This document shows positions 62,359 through 64,000 of a stretch of DNA of 64,000 bases, one piece after another (position 1 is the stretch's first letter; the number at the start of each line of letters is the position of its first letter). Position numbers and translations under genes: made by a program. The stretch lies in the NCBI GenBank assembly GCA_022575985.1, contig JAKSXM010000077.1:124001-188000 (forward strand). The letters run 5' to 3'. The notes beneath the pieces were generated by a model. That model was not told where the DNA came from. It searched no databases and saw only the letters and a list, made by a program, of their open reading frames with translations. Source of the stretch: Anagrus nilaparvatae. Its lineage: Eukaryota; Arthropoda; Insecta; Hymenoptera; Mymaridae.

Positions 62359-62430
62359 AGAAATTTTATTTCTTAATGATTTTTATATTCTTATGAATTT
62401 AGTACATGGAATCAAAATTTAAAATATATT
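62358..62430 (-). repeat. Right member of the ~70-bp inverted pair flanking LINE-B
   Basis: Reverse complement of 56827-56899, starting right after the poly(A) tail. Confidence 0.85.
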
Positions 62431-63160
62431 TATATATATTTTGTTTTATTTTAATTTGCTTTACGGGCATTCTTGATTAGTTATTACATTCATATTCACA
62501 TCTAATGCCATGCATTTGGTGCTTTGAATGTAATACATTTTACTCAGCTATAGCATTTGTTGCCATACATTGCCATTTTAATATTCATCTTTTTCTCCTA
62601 TTAAAATTGACTAGATGATTAAAAAAAATAGTACCCAGACATAAAAAAATGTAAAATTTCCTGCTGAATCCGAATTTGAGGTCAGTTTTTTGAAATTTTG
62701 CCCCTGGGCGGCTCAAACTGCATTTTTCGTCTTAGAATGTCGCTGGGTGGTTATATGCCCTTTAAAAAGCGTCAGAAGCATAATAATGGCTTTTTTAAAT
62801 CAAATTTTAACGTCAAAATCACACTTTTTAAGCGCCTTATAGTATTTTTTAATTATATTTGTACTCAAATGACTTTTTTATGCTTCCTATACATAAACTT
62901 GATATTTTTCAAAGATTTTTAGTCCATTAATTCACGTGTCTACAATAAAATGCCTATTTTATGCGTATTTCATTAAAAATAAAAATTTGAAAAAATTGAC
63001 AATTAAACACTTAAACCTCACAAAGTTATAACTAAAAAACTTCTGGTTGGTCTTATTCTTTTTATGTAAGTGTCACCTTTTTAAACGCCGTAAATAGCAA
63101 TTTTTTATCATTAATTTTCTCATTAATGTAGCCAATTATCCAAATGGCCATTTTTGGCTA
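62431..63160. other. Non-coding spacer
   Basis: No credible ORF or clear repeat. Confidence 0.4.
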
Positions 63161-63167
63161 AAAATGA

Positions 63168-63511
63168 CCAATTTTTTAATTGCTGCCAAATTCGTAATTT
63201 TTGACAAAAAAGGGTTTTATATGTCTCAAAAATTTTCTTTAAGCTTCCAGTTTCCAAAAATATTTACTTGTCTCATTTTCTTGAGTCGTTTTTATGATAT
63301 GGCTCTTCAAAGTTAACATTAAAAATGAGCTTTTTTAAAAAATCATAACATTGAGACCCCGACTTCAAATTATCATATCTGATTAACAAATAACTAAAAA
63401 AGGTAGAGTAAAGAATTTTTGGAAATTTGTGGGAATATTTTGAGACAAATAAAACCCTTCTTTGTCAAGAAAATTACGAATTTGGCATCAATTTAAAAAT
63501 TGGTCATTTTT
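63168..63511. repeat. Inverted repeat, ~85-95-bp arms
   Basis: 63168-63250 (CCAAATTCGTAATTTTTGAC, GGGTTTTAT) pairs with 63415-63511 (AAAACCCTTCTTTGTCAAG, ACGAATTTGG). The loop is ~165 bp. A G run lies at 63516-63529. Confidence 0.75.
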
Positions 63512-63559
63512 CACGGGGGGGGGGGGGGTTTGTTTTGTTCGTGGCCACCAACAGATTTG

Positions 63560-64000
63560 GTCTCCTATAAGTTTTTTGGATCACTGAACACGAAAATCGG
63601 GGTTTTTTCTATGAGAAATTGGGGCTTGACCCTGAAGTTACCCAAAACTACCCCTAAAAAGGGCATTTTCGCTGTATTCACTCTAAGCATTTGAAATTTG
63701 GTCTAATAGGATTTTTTGCGTCGCTGATAACAAAAATCGATGTTTTTTCAATTAAAAATTATGTCTTTACCCTTAAATTAGCCTATACTACCCCTAAAAG
63801 GGGTGTTTTCATTACATTCGCTCTATCTTTCCAAGATTTGGTTTCATAGGGTTTTTTGGGTCGCTGGACACGAAAATCGGGGTTTTTCTATGAGAAATTG
63901 GGGCTTGACCCTTAAGTTAGCCAAAACTACCCCTAAAAAGGGCATTTTCAATGTATTCACTCTAAGCATTTGAAATTTTGTCTACTAGGATTTTTTGGGT
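63560..64000. repeat. ~142-bp tandem repeat, three copies to the window edge
   Basis: GAAAATCGGGGTTTTT...ACCCCTAAAA...GGATTTTTTG units start near 63590, 63730 and 63870 and run off the window. The short ORF at 63500 lies inside this repeat. Confidence 0.8.

Noticed and set aside
62698..63694. Short ORFs near the right edge
   Set aside because: Inside or beside tandem and inverted repeats, with no recognisable motif.

Overview
The window is AT-rich eukaryotic DNA made almost entirely of transposable elements and satellites. I find no ordinary host gene outside a mobile element. Jockey/CR1-type LINEs, an errantivirus-like Ty3/gypsy element, Helitrons with A|TC...CTAG|T ends, a pogo/Tigger remnant and hairpin MITEs point to an arthropod, most likely an insect. 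The species cannot be named from the sequence.

Layout: 1-5990 holds tandem repeats (a 270-bp satellite, then several 2-3 copy arrays). 5994-9213 is a 5'-truncated LINE. 9214-30745 is the main object, a giant LTR retroelement of at least 21.5 kb. Its LTRs differ at about 6 of 727 aligned positions, so it is young, and its 5' LTR is cut short at the LINE junction. 30746-42118 is satellite DNA with a very large inverted repeat and a hairpin MITE. 42630-44473 is a dead Tigger transposon. 47410-55708 is bounded by matching terminal inverted repeats and contains a 102-bp satellite, a Helitron with satellite cargo, and a palindrome. 56089-56822 is a small Helitron, 56902-57113 a MITE, and about 57240-62357 a nearly complete LINE with ORF1 and ORF2. 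The end of the window is tandem and inverted repeats.

The giant element has a tRNA-Pro-type primer binding site, gag (two in-frame stops), a textbook -1 frameshift signal into protease, and pol (protease, RT, RNase H, integrase; two in-frame stops, and Asn in place of the first RT catalytic Asp). A coding minisatellite of seven 150-bp units sits inside pol. Downstream come a 3.3-kb foldback structure with a minisatellite loop, two unrelated envelope-type glycoprotein genes (one resembling chuvirus glycoproteins, one resembling the baculovirus F/errantivirus family), and a small zinc-ribbon ORF. On the opposite strand lies a four-exon gene that would encode a degenerate JmjC domain followed by three C2H2 fingers. 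A polypurine tract and the complete 3' LTR follow. A retroelement carrying two classes of envelope gene plus an antisense, intron-containing, chromatin-type gene is the most striking finding here.

All family assignments were made by eye from motifs. No database search was possible.
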